Of a DNA stretch of 64,000 nt, positions 48,326 to 57,775 are shown one piece after another. The position numbers and the translations under genes are program-made. Numbering within the stretch: position 1 is the stretch's first letter; the number at the start of each line of letters is the position of its first letter. Source of the stretch: Streptomyces mashuensis (lineage in GTDB: Bacteria; Actinomycetota; Actinomycetes; Streptomycetales; Streptomycetaceae); assembly GCF_014654785.1 (NCBI RefSeq), contig NZ_BNBD01000011.1:161257-225256 (forward strand), given 5' to 3'. The notes under the pieces were generated by a model. That model was not told where the DNA came from, ran no database searches, and saw only the letters and a list, made by a program, of their open reading frames with translations.

Positions 48326-49546
48326 TCAGCGGCCGCCCCGCGCCAGCCGCGCCGCGTCCGCCGCCTCCTCGCCCCGCGCCCACCCGTCGGCGTCACGGCC
48401 CCGGAGCCGGTACGAGGTCGTGGCGGGGAACAGCCGCTCGGCCGTCTCCCCCACCGCCACCTCCCGGGCGGCCAGCACCGGCAGCACCTCCGGCCGGGCG
48501 TCCTCGGCCGCCACCTGCCGGACCGCCGCCGACAGCCGCTCCCGGATCCGCCCCGCGTACGCGATGAGGAACGACTCGCGGAACTCCCGCGTCCGGCGCG
48601 ACCGGCCCCGCGCGTGGTGGTCGTCCGCCGCGCGCCGCATCGCCGCCGTGCCCTGCACCAGCAGCGACGTGTACAGCAGCTCGACCAGCTCCAGGTCCGC
48701 CTCGAAGCCGACGACCGTGGAGAAGCCGTGCTCCTCCGACCACACCGCCTGGCAGTGGTTGGCCGCGGCCACCGCGTCCAGCAGCAGCGCCTTCGCCGCC
48801 TCGTACGGCCCCTCGACACCGATGCGGCACGCGTCCGGCCCCTCGCCGCCGAAGCCGTCGGCGGCGCCGGCCGCGAGCATCGCCTCGTCCACCGAGTAGC
48901 GCGTCATGAGCTCCTGCGCCTTCGCGGACAGTGCCTCGGCCTCCTCCGGGAACGAGGTCGACTCGGCCTTGGCCAGCAGCGCCCGGATGCGCCCCAGGGC
49001 GCGCGGCTCGGCCGTACGCGTCTGCGGGGGGCGGGCGGCCGTGCCCGGCAGCGGCCCCAGCACGCCGACGCGCGGCAGCCGGTCGAGGTAGCGCAGCGCC
49101 GTCAGCACGCACGCCGCCGTCTCCCAGCGGCTGAGGACGTCCAGGCGGCGGGCGAAAGCATCGAGGTAGCCGGTGTCGGAGTCCCACCACACGTCCGCCC
49201 GCAGCTCCCGCAGCTGCGCGGCCCAGCGCGTACCGAGCGTCCCCGGCTGGTAGCGGCGGGCCTCGGCGGCGATCGCGTCCACGGTGAAGCGCAGCTCCCC
49301 GGGGCTCAGGTCCCGCCGTACGAGCCGCGCCACGTCGGCGGGCTGCCAGCCGTCCTCCCAGCGGGCCCGGAGCGTGGCGGCGGCCAGGCGCACCACGGCG
49401 CCGCTGATCTCCTCCCAGCCGGCGGGCGCGGCGGCCAGCCGGGAGGCGGTGCCGTCGAGCGCGTCGTCGAGGGAGTCCTCGGGCACCGCGCGCAGCTCCC
49501 GCAGCGCGGCGGTGACGGTCTCCAGCGGCGGCTCGGTGCGCTCCAC
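48326..49546 (-). CDS. DUF2786 domain protein
   Basis: The product has 406 residues from GTG 49546 (AGGAG upstream). The DUF2786 signature ALGRIRALLAKAESTSFPEE lies near 185-205 and continues EALSAKAQELMTRYSVDEAM. The rest is helical, with HHARGRSRRTREFRESFLIA. Function is unknown. It converges on the nucleotidyltransferase-like gene with 6 bases between the two. Confidence 0.8.
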   Translation of the reverse strand: MERTEPPLETVTAALRELRAVPEDSLDDALDGTASRLAAAPAGWEEISGAVVRLAAATLRARWEDGWQPADVARLVRRDLSPGELRFTVDAIAAEARRYQPGTLGTRWAAQLRELRADVWWDSDTGYLDAFARRLDVLSRWETAACVLTALRYLDRLPRVGVLGPLPGTAARPPQTRTAEPRALGRIRALLAKAESTSFPEEAEALSAKAQELMTRYSVDEAMLAAGAADGFGGEGPDACRIGVEGPYEAAKALLLDAVAAANHCQAVWSEEHGFSTVVGFEADLELVELLYTSLLVQGTAAMRRAADDHHARGRSRRTREFRESFLIAYAGRIRERLSAAVRQVAAEDARPEVLPVLAAREVAVGETAERLFPATTSYRLRGRDADGWARGEEAADAARLARGGR

Positions 49547-49634
49547 GTGATGTGACTCCTCGGTACAGGGGGTACGCCCCCGATGCTCGCACACGAGTGC
49601 GGCCGGCCCGTCACGCGCACGTGCCCACCTCGTA

Positions 49635-49673
49635 CGACAGGGGCCCTTCCCGCGGCGGGAAGGGCCCCTGTCG
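49635..49673. terminator. Strong hairpin between divergent/convergent units
   Basis: A 19-bp near-perfect inverted repeat (arms starting CGACAGGGGCCC) lies 20 bases after the L,D-transpeptidase stop and acts most probably as its terminator. Confidence 0.75.
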
Positions 49674-49692
49674 TGTCAGGGCGAGGGAGGGA

Positions 49693-50964
49693 TCAGGCGC
49701 CGGTGGCGCTGCCCGCGACCCAGGCGTTCCAGTCCATGTTCCAGCCGTTGAGGCCGTTCTCCGGGGAGATGACCTTGTCGTCGGAGTTCTTCACCTCGAC
49801 GACGTCACCGAGCAGCGAGTTGTTGAAGAACCAGGCGCCCGGGGTGTTCGGGTCGTTGGCGCCCTGCTTGTCCTCCAGGCCCACGCAGCCGTGGCTGGTG
49901 TTGGAGACGCCGAAGACGCCGTGGCCCCAGTAGTTGCCGTGGATGAAGGTGCCGGACGTCGACAGGCGCATGGCGTGGGGCACGTCCTTGATGTCGTACT
50001 CGCCCTTGCCGTCGCCCTTGGTGAAGCCGACCGTCGAACCGTCCATGCGGGTCTCGGTGAACTTCTCCGAGATCACCATCTTGCCGTTGTACGTCGGGTT
50101 CTGCGGGCTGCCAGCCGAGATCGGGATGGTCTTGAGCGTCTGGCCGTCGCGCACGACGGTCATCTGGTGCGTCTTGGCGTCGACCGTGGACACCTGCGAC
50201 CGGCCGATCTTGAACTTGACCGTCTTCTTCTGGATGCCCTTGACGCCTGGGGCGCCCTCGACGCCGTCGAGGTCCATCTTCAGCGTGACCTCGGAACCGG
50301 CCTTCCAGTAGTCCTGGGGACGGAAGTCGATGCGCTGATCGCCGAACCAGTGGCCGACGACCTTCTGGCCGCTGGTGGAGCTGACCTCCAGGTGCGACTG
50401 GACGGCCTTGCGGTCCTTGATCGGCTTGTTGAAGTTGATCGACACGGGCATGCCGACGCCGACGGTGGAGCCGTCCTCGGGCGTGAACTGGCCGATGAAG
50501 CTGTTCTTCGGCGAGACCGTGGTGAAGGACGAGTTCTCCGTGGCCTTGCGGCCCTTGTCGTCCTTCGCCTCCGCGACGATCTGGTACTTCGTCGACTGCT
50601 CCAGCTGCTTCGCCGGCTTCCAGGACTTCTTGTCCCCCGCCAGCGCGCCCTCGACCGCGGTGCCCTTGTCGGTCTTCATGGTGACGTTGGTGAGCTCGCC
50701 GCCACTGACGGTGACCTGCACGGCGTCGGGCGCGACGCCCGCGTCCGTCGTGCCGGTGCCGGGCGTGATCTTGATCTGCGCCTTGGACGCGTCCTTGGCC
50801 GCGGCCGCGTCCACCTGCCCCTGCGACTTGCCCTTCGCGTCGTCCCCGCTCTTGGCGTCACCGTCGCCGTTGCAAGCGGCCAGCGTCAGCACCCCGCCGA
50901 GCACAGCGGCCGCGGCAACGAGACTCTTGCGGCGCTTGCCGTACGTCATCACACGCTTCTCCAT
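49693..50964 (-). CDS. L,D-transpeptidase lipoprotein with Ig-like domains
   Basis: The product has 423 residues from ATG 50964; ATG 50949 is possible. A lipoprotein signal ends in the lipobox LAAC. Two Ig-like beta domains (about 65-260) precede the YkuD catalytic domain with HGNYWGHGVFG and the active-site SHGCVGL. It should form 3-3 cross-links in peptidoglycan on the outer face of the membrane. Streptomyces carry several paralogues. Confidence 0.9.
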   Translation of the reverse strand: MEKRVMTYGKRRKSLVAAAAVLGGVLTLAACNGDGDAKSGDDAKGKSQGQVDAAAAKDASKAQIKITPGTGTTDAGVAPDAVQVTVSGGELTNVTMKTDKGTAVEGALAGDKKSWKPAKQLEQSTKYQIVAEAKDDKGRKATENSSFTTVSPKNSFIGQFTPEDGSTVGVGMPVSINFNKPIKDRKAVQSHLEVSSTSGQKVVGHWFGDQRIDFRPQDYWKAGSEVTLKMDLDGVEGAPGVKGIQKKTVKFKIGRSQVSTVDAKTHQMTVVRDGQTLKTIPISAGSPQNPTYNGKMVISEKFTETRMDGSTVGFTKGDGKGEYDIKDVPHAMRLSTSGTFIHGNYWGHGVFGVSNTSHGCVGLEDKQGANDPNTPGAWFFNNSLLGDVVEVKNSDDKVISPENGLNGWNMDWNAWVAGSATGA

Positions 50965-51271
50965 ACGTTCCTGGACCCCGAACTCCCCCGAGCCGGTCGT
51001 GGGGCTCGTAGGGCTACACGTATCCCGGCTCCTACTTCAGGAACGTCTGCACCGGATGCCCCGTTCCACCCCCCGGCAAAGTGTGGGGAAGGCCACCCCA
51101 GTAAAGCCCCTCGGGGCCCGCCGGGGCCAACCGGGGCCTTGATAAAGGGCGAACGTGCTGCTAAGGGACCGACGGCTTCCCAGCACCCCCACGTGTCACT
51201 AACATCGTGTCAGCCGGGGCACCCCGCCGCACCGCGCCCCAATCTCCGTCTTCACAAGGGGGATTCCTCCC
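50965..51271. promoter_or_regulatory. Gap between divergent cell-wall and secreted-protein genes
   Basis: No gene is seen in 307 bases. It should hold the promoters of both flanking genes; I find no clear operator. A stop-rich stretch near 51,140-51,160 has low-GC AT-rich bases (TTGATAAAGGG) of unclear meaning. Confidence 0.35.
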
Positions 51272-51580
51272 GTGACCGCACGCCGCCCGATGCTGACCGC
51301 CGTCGCCGCCGGAACGCTGCTGTGCGCGCTGTGGTTCGTACCGAACGCCGACGCCACGGACAGCGCCCACGCCGCACGCACCGCGACCGGCGCGCAGGCG
51401 CCGGCGGCCCCGGCCCGTACGGCGCCCGCGGCGCAGCAGCAGCTGCTCGCGGACAGCGGCAGCATCGACACCACGCCGTACCTGTGCGGCGGCGTCGCCT
51501 TCGTCGCGGCCGGCGGCGCGCTGGTCACGGGCGCCGTGCGCAGGTCGCGCACGGCGCACCGCCAGGGAGTCGCCGGCTAG
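51272..51580 (+). CDS. Small secreted/membrane protein of unknown function (102 aa)
   Basis: A signal peptide (about 1-28, MLTAVAAGTLLCALWFVPNA) is followed by an Ala/Thr/Pro-rich linker. A C-terminal hydrophobic segment (GGVAFVAAGGALVTGAV) ends in basic residues. This is a cell-surface layout resembling short anchored proteins of Streptomyces. Function is unknown. Confidence 0.6.
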   Translation: MTARRPMLTAVAAGTLLCALWFVPNADATDSAHAARTATGAQAPAAPARTAPAAQQQLLADSGSIDTTPYLCGGVAFVAAGGALVTGAVRRSRTAHRQGVAG

Positions 51581-51604
51581 GGGTGGCCGGCCAGGGGTGG
51601 CCGG

Positions 51605-53146
51605 CTAGGCCAGCGGGCCCGTCACCGTCTCCGCGGCGGCGACCAGGCCGCCCGAGCGGACGAACGCCTCGGCCGCCGCCAGGTCCGGGGCCAGGAACCG
51701 GTCCTCGCCCGGCCCGCCGACGCCCGCCGCACGCACCGCGTCCAGCACCGCCCGGGTCGCCGGGGCCGGCTCCCCGCCGCGCAGCTCCACGGCACGGGTG
51801 GCGGCCACCAGCTCGACGGCCACGACGCGGGTCAGCGCGTCGACCGCGGTGCGCAGCTTGCGCGCGGCCGACCAGCCCATGGAGACGTGGTCCTCCTGCA
51901 TCGCGGACGACGGGATGGAGTCCACGGACGCCGGGACGGCCAGCCGCTTCATCTCGCTGACCAGGGCCGCCTGCGTGTACTGGGCGATCATCAGGCCGGA
52001 GTCGACGCCGGCGTCGTGCGCGAGGAAGGCGGGCAGGCCGTGCGAACGGTTCTTGTCCAGCAGCCGGTCGGTGCGCCGCTCGGCGATCGACCCGAGGTCG
52101 GCCGCGGCGATGGCCAGGAAGTCGAGGACGTACGCCACGGGGGCGCCGTGGAAGTTGCCGTTCGACTCCACGCGGCCGTCGGGCAGTACGACGGGGTTGT
52201 CGACCGCGGCCGCGAGCTCGCGCCCCGCGACGAGCCGGGCGTGGTCGAGGGTGTCCCGCACGGCCCCGGCGACCTGCGGGGCGCAGCGGATCGAGTACGC
52301 GTCCTGGACGCGCGGTGCGTCGTCCTGGTGGTGCCCGGTGAGCGCGGAGCCGGCGAGGACCTTGAGCATGTTGGCCGCGCTGGCGCCCTGGCCGGGGTGC
52401 GGGCGGATGGTGTGCAGCTCGGGTGCGAGCACCTTCTCGGAGCCGAGGAGCGCCTCCAGGGAGAGCGCGGCGGTGATGTCCGCGGAGGTGATGAGGCGGG
52501 CCAGGTCGGCGCAGGCCATCACGAGCATGCCGAGCATGCCGTCGGTGCCGTTGAGGAGGGCCAGGCCCTCCTTCTCCCGCAGCTCCACCGGCTCGATGCC
52601 GTGCTCGGCGAGGAGCTCGGCGGCCGGGCGCACCACCCCGTCGGGCCCCTCTGCATCGCCTTCACCCATGAGGGTGAGGGCGCAGTGGGACAGCGGGGCG
52701 AGGTCGCCGGAGCAGCCGAGCGAGCCGTACTCGTGGACGACGGGCGTGATGCCGGCGTTGAGCAGCGCGGCCATGGTCTCCACGACGAGCGGGCGGACGC
52801 CGGTGCGGCCCGACGCGAGCGTCTTGAGCCGCAGGAACATCAGCGCGCGCACGACCTCGCGCTCCACGCGCGGGCCCATGCCGGCGGCGTGCGAGCGCAC
52901 GATGTTGCGCTGGAGCTGGGTGCGGAGTTCGGGGCTGATGTGGCGGACGGCGAGGGCGCCGAAGCCGGTGGAGACGCCGTAGACGGGGTCGGGCTTGGCC
53001 GCGAGGTCGTCGATCACTTGCCGTGCGGCGGCGACGGCGGCGAGGGCGTCGGCCGAGACGGTGACGCGGGCGGTGCCGCGGGATACGGCGAGGACGTCTT
53101 CGGCCGTGGTGCCGGCCGTCTCCACGACGACAGTGTGCATATCCAT
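51605..53146 (-). CDS. hutH: Histidine ammonia-lyase
   Basis: The product has 513 residues. The MIO-forming segment is GSLGCSGDLAPLSH, with Cys-Ser-Gly instead of the usual Ala-Ser-Gly, a variant seen in Streptomyces enzymes as I recall. GFGALAVRHIS and the C-terminal VSMGWSAARKLRTAVD fit the family. It converts histidine to urocanate, the first step of histidine use. The start codon is followed upstream by an inverted repeat TTCAG/CTGAA near 53,149-53,171. Confidence 0.9.
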   Translation of the reverse strand: MDMHTVVVETAGTTAEDVLAVSRGTARVTVSADALAAVAAARQVIDDLAAKPDPVYGVSTGFGALAVRHISPELRTQLQRNIVRSHAAGMGPRVEREVVRALMFLRLKTLASGRTGVRPLVVETMAALLNAGITPVVHEYGSLGCSGDLAPLSHCALTLMGEGDAEGPDGVVRPAAELLAEHGIEPVELREKEGLALLNGTDGMLGMLVMACADLARLITSADITAALSLEALLGSEKVLAPELHTIRPHPGQGASAANMLKVLAGSALTGHHQDDAPRVQDAYSIRCAPQVAGAVRDTLDHARLVAGRELAAAVDNPVVLPDGRVESNGNFHGAPVAYVLDFLAIAAADLGSIAERRTDRLLDKNRSHGLPAFLAHDAGVDSGLMIAQYTQAALVSEMKRLAVPASVDSIPSSAMQEDHVSMGWSAARKLRTAVDALTRVVAVELVAATRAVELRGGEPAPATRAVLDAVRAAGVGGPGEDRFLAPDLAAAEAFVRSGGLVAAAETVTGPLA

Positions 53147-53242
53147 ATTCAGGCACCCTAGATTCTGAATCGCGAACTGTCACGACCTGTTTTTCCCGGA
53201 CTCGCCCCGCAGGGCCCTCCGGCCCCGCCCCTCCGCGCGTCC

Positions 53243-54364
53243 CTACGCGCGCCCCCGGAAACGCCGCCGCTCCGCACGGGGCGGCGCCGGGGGGCGGTCC
53301 GCCAGCCGGACCACCGGGTCCCACCGTCCCCCCTCGCGCCCCGCCACCACCGGGCCCGCCAGCCGTTCCCCCTTCGCGCGGTACTGCGCCGCGTCCGCCA
53401 GGCGGAACAGCCGCCGCGCCGACCGCACCGGCCCTATCGCGTCGCCCGTCGACGCGACGCCGCACGCCACCCCCTCCCCCAGTTCCAACTCGCCCGCGCG
53501 CCGGCACAGTTCCTCGGCGGTGCGCACCACCTCGTCCGCCTCCGGGCCCACGGCCAGCAGGCAGAACTCGTCGCCGCCGAGCCGCGCAGCCAGTGCGCCC
53601 GGCAGGCGGGCGCCGCACAGGGACAGCACCGAGCCGAAGCGTTCGAGCAACCGGTCGCCCACGGCGTGGCCCAGGGTGTCGTTGACGCGTTTGAGGCCGT
53701 TGAGGTCGCAGACGACGAGGCTGACGACGACGCCGTCGCGCTGGTGCTGTTCGACGGCCTCTTCGAGGCGGACGTCGACGGCCCGGCGGTTGGCGAGGCC
53801 GGTGAGGGGGTCGGTGAAGGCGAGTCGGCGGACCTCTTCGAGGCGTTCGGTCTGGGCGATGCCGGAGGCGGCCACCGCGGCGAGGACGGTCGCGAAGTCG
53901 GCGTCGGCGGCGTCGAAGAGGGGCGCGCCGACGGGCCGGGCCACGTACAGCTCGCCCCAGGCGCGGCCGTGCAGGACGATCGGTGCGACGACGCAGCAGC
54001 CGCGGCCGCGGCGGCGCAGTCCGGCGACGCGGGGCGCGTCGCCCTCGGCGGCTGTCCAGGCGTGCGGGGAGCCGCCGGCGCGGGTCTCGTGCAGGCAGAT
54101 CTCGGGGAAGGCGTGCACGGGATAGGACTCGTCCTCGGGGAAACGTTCCTCCTCGGGGGTCAGCTCGCCCGCGTTCACGAGGACCCGGAGCCGCCCGTGC
54201 TCCCGTTCCCAGACGGAGACGGCGGCGAAGGTGCCGTGCAGGGCGCGCAGCGCGCCGTCCGCCGCCGCGGCGACGGCGTCCCGGGACGTGGGGGCGGCGG
54301 CCATCGCCTGCGCGAGCTCCACCACGGCGCGCAGCCGGTCGTCGTACTCCCCAGCAGCTGCCAC
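53243..54364 (-). CDS. GAF-GGDEF protein, putative diguanylate cyclase
   Basis: The product has 373 residues from GTG 54364 (GAGG upstream). An N-terminal GAF-like domain (about 1-160) ends in GIAQTERLEEVRRLAFTDPL, then the GGDEF domain has DPLTGLANRRAVD, NDTLGHAVGD and the intact LGGDEFCLL. It should make cyclic di-GMP, a signal controlling Streptomyces development. No EAL domain is present. hutH next to it is the usual neighbour. Confidence 0.85.
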   Translation of the reverse strand: MAAAGEYDDRLRAVVELAQAMAAAPTSRDAVAAAADGALRALHGTFAAVSVWEREHGRLRVLVNAGELTPEEERFPEDESYPVHAFPEICLHETRAGGSPHAWTAAEGDAPRVAGLRRRGRGCCVVAPIVLHGRAWGELYVARPVGAPLFDAADADFATVLAAVAASGIAQTERLEEVRRLAFTDPLTGLANRRAVDVRLEEAVEQHQRDGVVVSLVVCDLNGLKRVNDTLGHAVGDRLLERFGSVLSLCGARLPGALAARLGGDEFCLLAVGPEADEVVRTAEELCRRAGELELGEGVACGVASTGDAIGPVRSARRLFRLADAAQYRAKGERLAGPVVAGREGGRWDPVVRLADRPPAPPRAERRRFRGRA

Positions 54365-54440
54365 CCGCGCCTCGCATTCGTGCCGTCGGACCAAGGGCGC
54401 CGGGCCCGCGCCGCCCCGGGGGGCGGGGCGGGCCCGCCGG

Positions 54441-55241
54441 TCACTCGCCGGGCCAGTCGGGCCGGCGCTTCTCGTTGAAGGCGGCGACACCCTCGGCCCG
54501 GTCGCCGGAGAAGGCGACCGTGCGCCAGGCGGCGTCCTCGACGTCGAGCCCGGCCCGCAGGTCGAGCCCGTGGCCCAGCCGCAGGGCGCGCTTGGCGGCG
54601 CGCAGCCCGACCGGGGAGTGTGCGGCGATGCGCGCGCCCAGCGCGAGCGCCTCCTCCCGGTCGCGGCCGGCGTCCACCAGGACGTCGACCATGCCGAGCT
54701 CACGCGCCTCGGCGGCCTCCACCCGGCGCGCGGTGAAGATGATCTCCGCGGCGCGGGCGGCGCCGACGCGGCGCGGCAACAGCTGGGTACCCCCGCCGCC
54801 GGGAATCACGCCGACGGACACCTCGGGCAGCCCGACGACGGCCGTGCGGTCGGCGACGATCACGTCGCAGGCCAGCGCGAGCTCGTAGCCGCCGCCGAGG
54901 GCGTAGCCGTGCACGGCGGCGACGACGGGCATCGGCAGCTCCAGGACGCCGGTGTAGCAGGCGCGGGCGAGGGGCCGCTGCCGGACGAGCTCGGCGTCGC
55001 TGAGGGAGTTGCGTTCCTTGAGGTCGGCGCCGACGCAGAAGGCGCGGTCGTGGCTGGAGGTCAGCACGACGGCCCGGACGGCGCGGTCGGCGGCCAGCGC
55101 GGTGGTGGCGTCGACGATGCCGCGGGCCATTCCGGAGGAGACGGCGTTCATGGCCTTGGGCCGGTCCAGGACGAGTTCGGCGACGTGGCCGTCCTCGTGG
55201 CGGCGGACCGCGACCCACTCTCCAAAGCGCTGTTCGCTCAC
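54441..55241 (-). CDS. Enoyl-CoA hydratase/isomerase family protein
   Basis: The product has 266 residues. Crotonase features are present: AFCVGADLKERN with the oxyanion hole, HGYALGGGYELALACD with the second one, and ADRTAVVGLPEVSVGVIPGG with the catalytic Glu region. Substrate and pathway cannot be decided by sequence. It precedes the GGDEF gene in the same direction. Confidence 0.85.
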   Translation of the reverse strand: MSEQRFGEWVAVRRHEDGHVAELVLDRPKAMNAVSSGMARGIVDATTALAADRAVRAVVLTSSHDRAFCVGADLKERNSLSDAELVRQRPLARACYTGVLELPMPVVAAVHGYALGGGYELALACDVIVADRTAVVGLPEVSVGVIPGGGGTQLLPRRVGAARAAEIIFTARRVEAAEARELGMVDVLVDAGRDREEALALGARIAAHSPVGLRAAKRALRLGHGLDLRAGLDVEDAAWRTVAFSGDRAEGVAAFNEKRRPDWPGE

Positions 55242-55343
55242 GCGGTGGCTCACCCCTTCGGTAGACGTGAGCCGATCATGCACCGCGCCCGCCCGCCGGG
55301 GCCATACCCGCGGGCACACGGCACCCGGGGGGTCAGGCGGGGG

Positions 55344-56579
55344 TCAGGCGGTGGTCCGCCGGCTGAGCAGCCAGGGCTCGACGACGCCCAGGCCGCGCAC
55401 GGGCCGCTGCCACATGGGCTGGAGCGCGAACCGGTACTCGGGCGCGCCCTCGCCGGCGGCGGCCGCCGCCTCGGCCTCGGACTTCGGCGCGTCGCCGCTG
55501 CGGGCGAGCTCCTCGGCGAAGGCGCTGTCGACGAGGACGGCGTCCCGGGGCGCTATCGACGTGAGGCGGCTGGCGAGGTTGACGGTGGTGCCGAAGACGT
55601 CGCCCATGCGGGTCGTGACCGTGCCGAAGGCGATGCCGACGCGCAGCTCGGGCATGGTCTCGTCGTGGGCGAGGGTCTCGATGAGCCGCAGGCCGATCTC
55701 GGCGGCGGTGCCGGCGTCGTCGGCGGCGAAGAGGACCTCGTCGCCGAGGGTCTTGATGAGCCGGCCGCCGTGCGCGGCGACGAGGTCGGCGGCGGTGGTC
55801 TCGAACGCCTCGACGAGCTCGCCGAGCTCCTCCTCCTCCAGCCGCCGGGTGAGGCGGGTGAAGCCGACGAGGTCGGCGAAGCCGACGGCGAGGCGGCGGT
55901 CGACCATTTCGGCGTCGTCCTGGGCCTGCACGACGCGGCCGGTGGCGGCGGCGAGCTGGCGCCGCCAGACGTAGACGAGGAACTCCTCCAGCTCGGGCAG
56001 GAGCAGCTCGACCAGCGGGTAGGTGATCTCGGCGCGGGTCAGGCCGGGTTCCTGGGGCTCGGTGAGGCCCTCCAGGAAGGAGTCGATCTGCCAGTCGGCG
56101 AGCCGGGCGGTGGTCTGCCCGGTGGAGCGGGCGACCTGCACGGCCATGGGCTCGCTGAGCAGCCCGGCCTCCACGAGGCCCGCGAGGCGGCGCAGCGCCA
56201 GCACGTCGGCCTCGGTCAGCGCCCTGGCCTGGCCGATGTCGGCGAAGCCCATGGCCCTCCAGAAGCGGGCGGCCAGGTCCATGGAGACGCCGGCGGCGCG
56301 GGCGGCCTGGAAGGGGGTGTAGCGGCGCTCGGCGCCGAGGATGAGCGCTTCGAGGCGGAGCGCGAGGGGGTCGCCCTCCTCGTCGGGGTCGCCCCCGTCG
56401 CCCTTGCCGGCGCCGGTCGCGCGGCCGCTGCCCGCGGCGGGCGGGCCGGTGGGCGTCCCGGCGGGGCCCCTGCCGCCGGCGGCGTCCGCCGGGGACGTAC
56501 CGCCACCGGGGGCGCGGTGCTCGCCCGGGGCCTCCGCCCCGGCGCCGCGCGCACCCCCCTGCGTCTCGTCGGCGGTCAC
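55344..56579 (-). CDS. cya: Class III adenylate cyclase
   Basis: The product has 411 residues. A Gly/Pro/Ala-rich N-terminus (to about 70) is followed by a helical regulatory part. The catalytic domain starts at AVGFADLVGFTRLTRRLEEE (metal Asp) and continues with GGRLIKTLGDEVLFAA and TTRMGDVFGTTVNLASRLTS. In S. coelicolor cAMP is needed for germination and development, and this gene corresponds by position to its cya. There are no membrane segments. Confidence 0.9.
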   Translation of the reverse strand: MTADETQGGARGAGAEAPGEHRAPGGGTSPADAAGGRGPAGTPTGPPAAGSGRATGAGKGDGGDPDEEGDPLALRLEALILGAERRYTPFQAARAAGVSMDLAARFWRAMGFADIGQARALTEADVLALRRLAGLVEAGLLSEPMAVQVARSTGQTTARLADWQIDSFLEGLTEPQEPGLTRAEITYPLVELLLPELEEFLVYVWRRQLAAATGRVVQAQDDAEMVDRRLAVGFADLVGFTRLTRRLEEEELGELVEAFETTAADLVAAHGGRLIKTLGDEVLFAADDAGTAAEIGLRLIETLAHDETMPELRVGIAFGTVTTRMGDVFGTTVNLASRLTSIAPRDAVLVDSAFAEELARSGDAPKSEAEAAAAAGEGAPEYRFALQPMWQRPVRGLGVVEPWLLSRRTTA

Positions 56580-56709
56580 CGCCCGCCCCCTGTCCGATCC
56601 GTGCGCACTGCCCTGCCGATCACTGCTCGCTCAGTTTCCGTGCACAACGATACGTCAGGTGTGCCGTAGCTCACTCTTCTGACGGCCCGGCACTCACTCT
56701 TTACGACGT

Positions 56710-57570
56710 TTACGCGTCGGCGGGCCGCAAATGGACGATGTCGCCTGCTCCCACCGGCTCCTGCACGCCCTGGTCCGTCGCCAGCACCAGGCGTCCGTCG
56801 CCGTCGACGGCCACGGCCTCGCCGACCAGCGAGCGGCCGCCGGGCAGTTCGGCGCGGACGGTGCGGCCGAGGGTGGAGCAGCCGGCGGCGTACGTCTCCT
56901 GGAGGCGGGAGGCGGCGGGGTCGCCGCCGGCGGCGCGCCACGTTTCGTACCAGTCGGCGAGGGAGCGCAGGACGGCGCGCAGCAGCGGGTCGCGGTCGGT
57001 GACCTTGGCGCCGGCGAGGGCGAGGGAGCCGGCGGTGGGCACGGGCAGCTCGTCGGCGCGCAGGGTGACGTTGAGGCCGATGCCCAGGACGACGCTGTCG
57101 CCGGTGCGTTCGGCGAGGATGCCGCCGGTCTTGCGTTCCTGCCCGTCGACGGTGACGAGCAGGTCGTTGGGCCACTTCAGGGCCGTGTCGACGCCGGCGG
57201 CGCGGGACAGGGCGGTGGCGGTGGCGACGCCGGCGAGCAGCGGCAGCCAGCCCCACCGCTCGGCGGGCACGCCGGGACCGGGGGTGAGGAGGACGGAGAA
57301 GAAGAGGCCGGAGCGGGGCGGGGCGCTCCAGCTGCGGTCGAGGCGGCCGCGGCCGGCGGTCTGCTCCTCGGCGACCAGGACAGCACCCTCGGTGGCGCCG
57401 GAGGCGTGCGCGGCGACCAGGTCGGAGTTGGTGGAGCCGGTGTCGCGGACCACGTCCAGGGAGGTCCACAGCGCGCCGGGGCGCAGCAGCGCGCGGCGCA
57501 GGGCGGGGGCGTTCAGCGGCGGCCGGTCCAGGTCGGACCAGCGGTTTCCGGAGGGGTCGGAGGGCGTCAT
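56710..57570 (-). CDS. birA: Biotin-[acetyl-CoA-carboxylase] ligase
   Basis: The product has 286 residues from ATG 57570. The catalytic domain shows STNSDLVAAHA, the biotin/AMP loop TAGRGRLDRSW, KWPNDLLV with the catalytic Lys and GIGLNV. No N-terminal HTH domain is present, so it is a monofunctional ligase. It attaches biotin to the carboxylase subunits encoded nearby (AccA at the right edge, PccB/PccE next door). Confidence 0.9.
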   Translation of the reverse strand: MTPSDPSGNRWSDLDRPPLNAPALRRALLRPGALWTSLDVVRDTGSTNSDLVAAHASGATEGAVLVAEEQTAGRGRLDRSWSAPPRSGLFFSVLLTPGPGVPAERWGWLPLLAGVATATALSRAAGVDTALKWPNDLLVTVDGQERKTGGILAERTGDSVVLGIGLNVTLRADELPVPTAGSLALAGAKVTDRDPLLRAVLRSLADWYETWRAAGGDPAASRLQETYAAGCSTLGRTVRAELPGGRSLVGEAVAVDGDGRLVLATDQGVQEPVGAGDIVHLRPADA

Positions 57571-57775
57571 AACAGCCACGATAGGCGGGCGAGGGAGGAC
57601 GAATCGGTGTGGTCAACGACGCACTGCCGCACCGCAGCCGCGCGGCTACCCTACGAACCGGTAGCACGCACGAGCCGCATGAGCCGTTCCCGTCCGTTCC
57701 CATTCGTTCTCATGCGGTTCTCATTCCGTTCCTCACTCCCATTCCACTTCTCTGGACGAGCAGGAGCCGCATCCC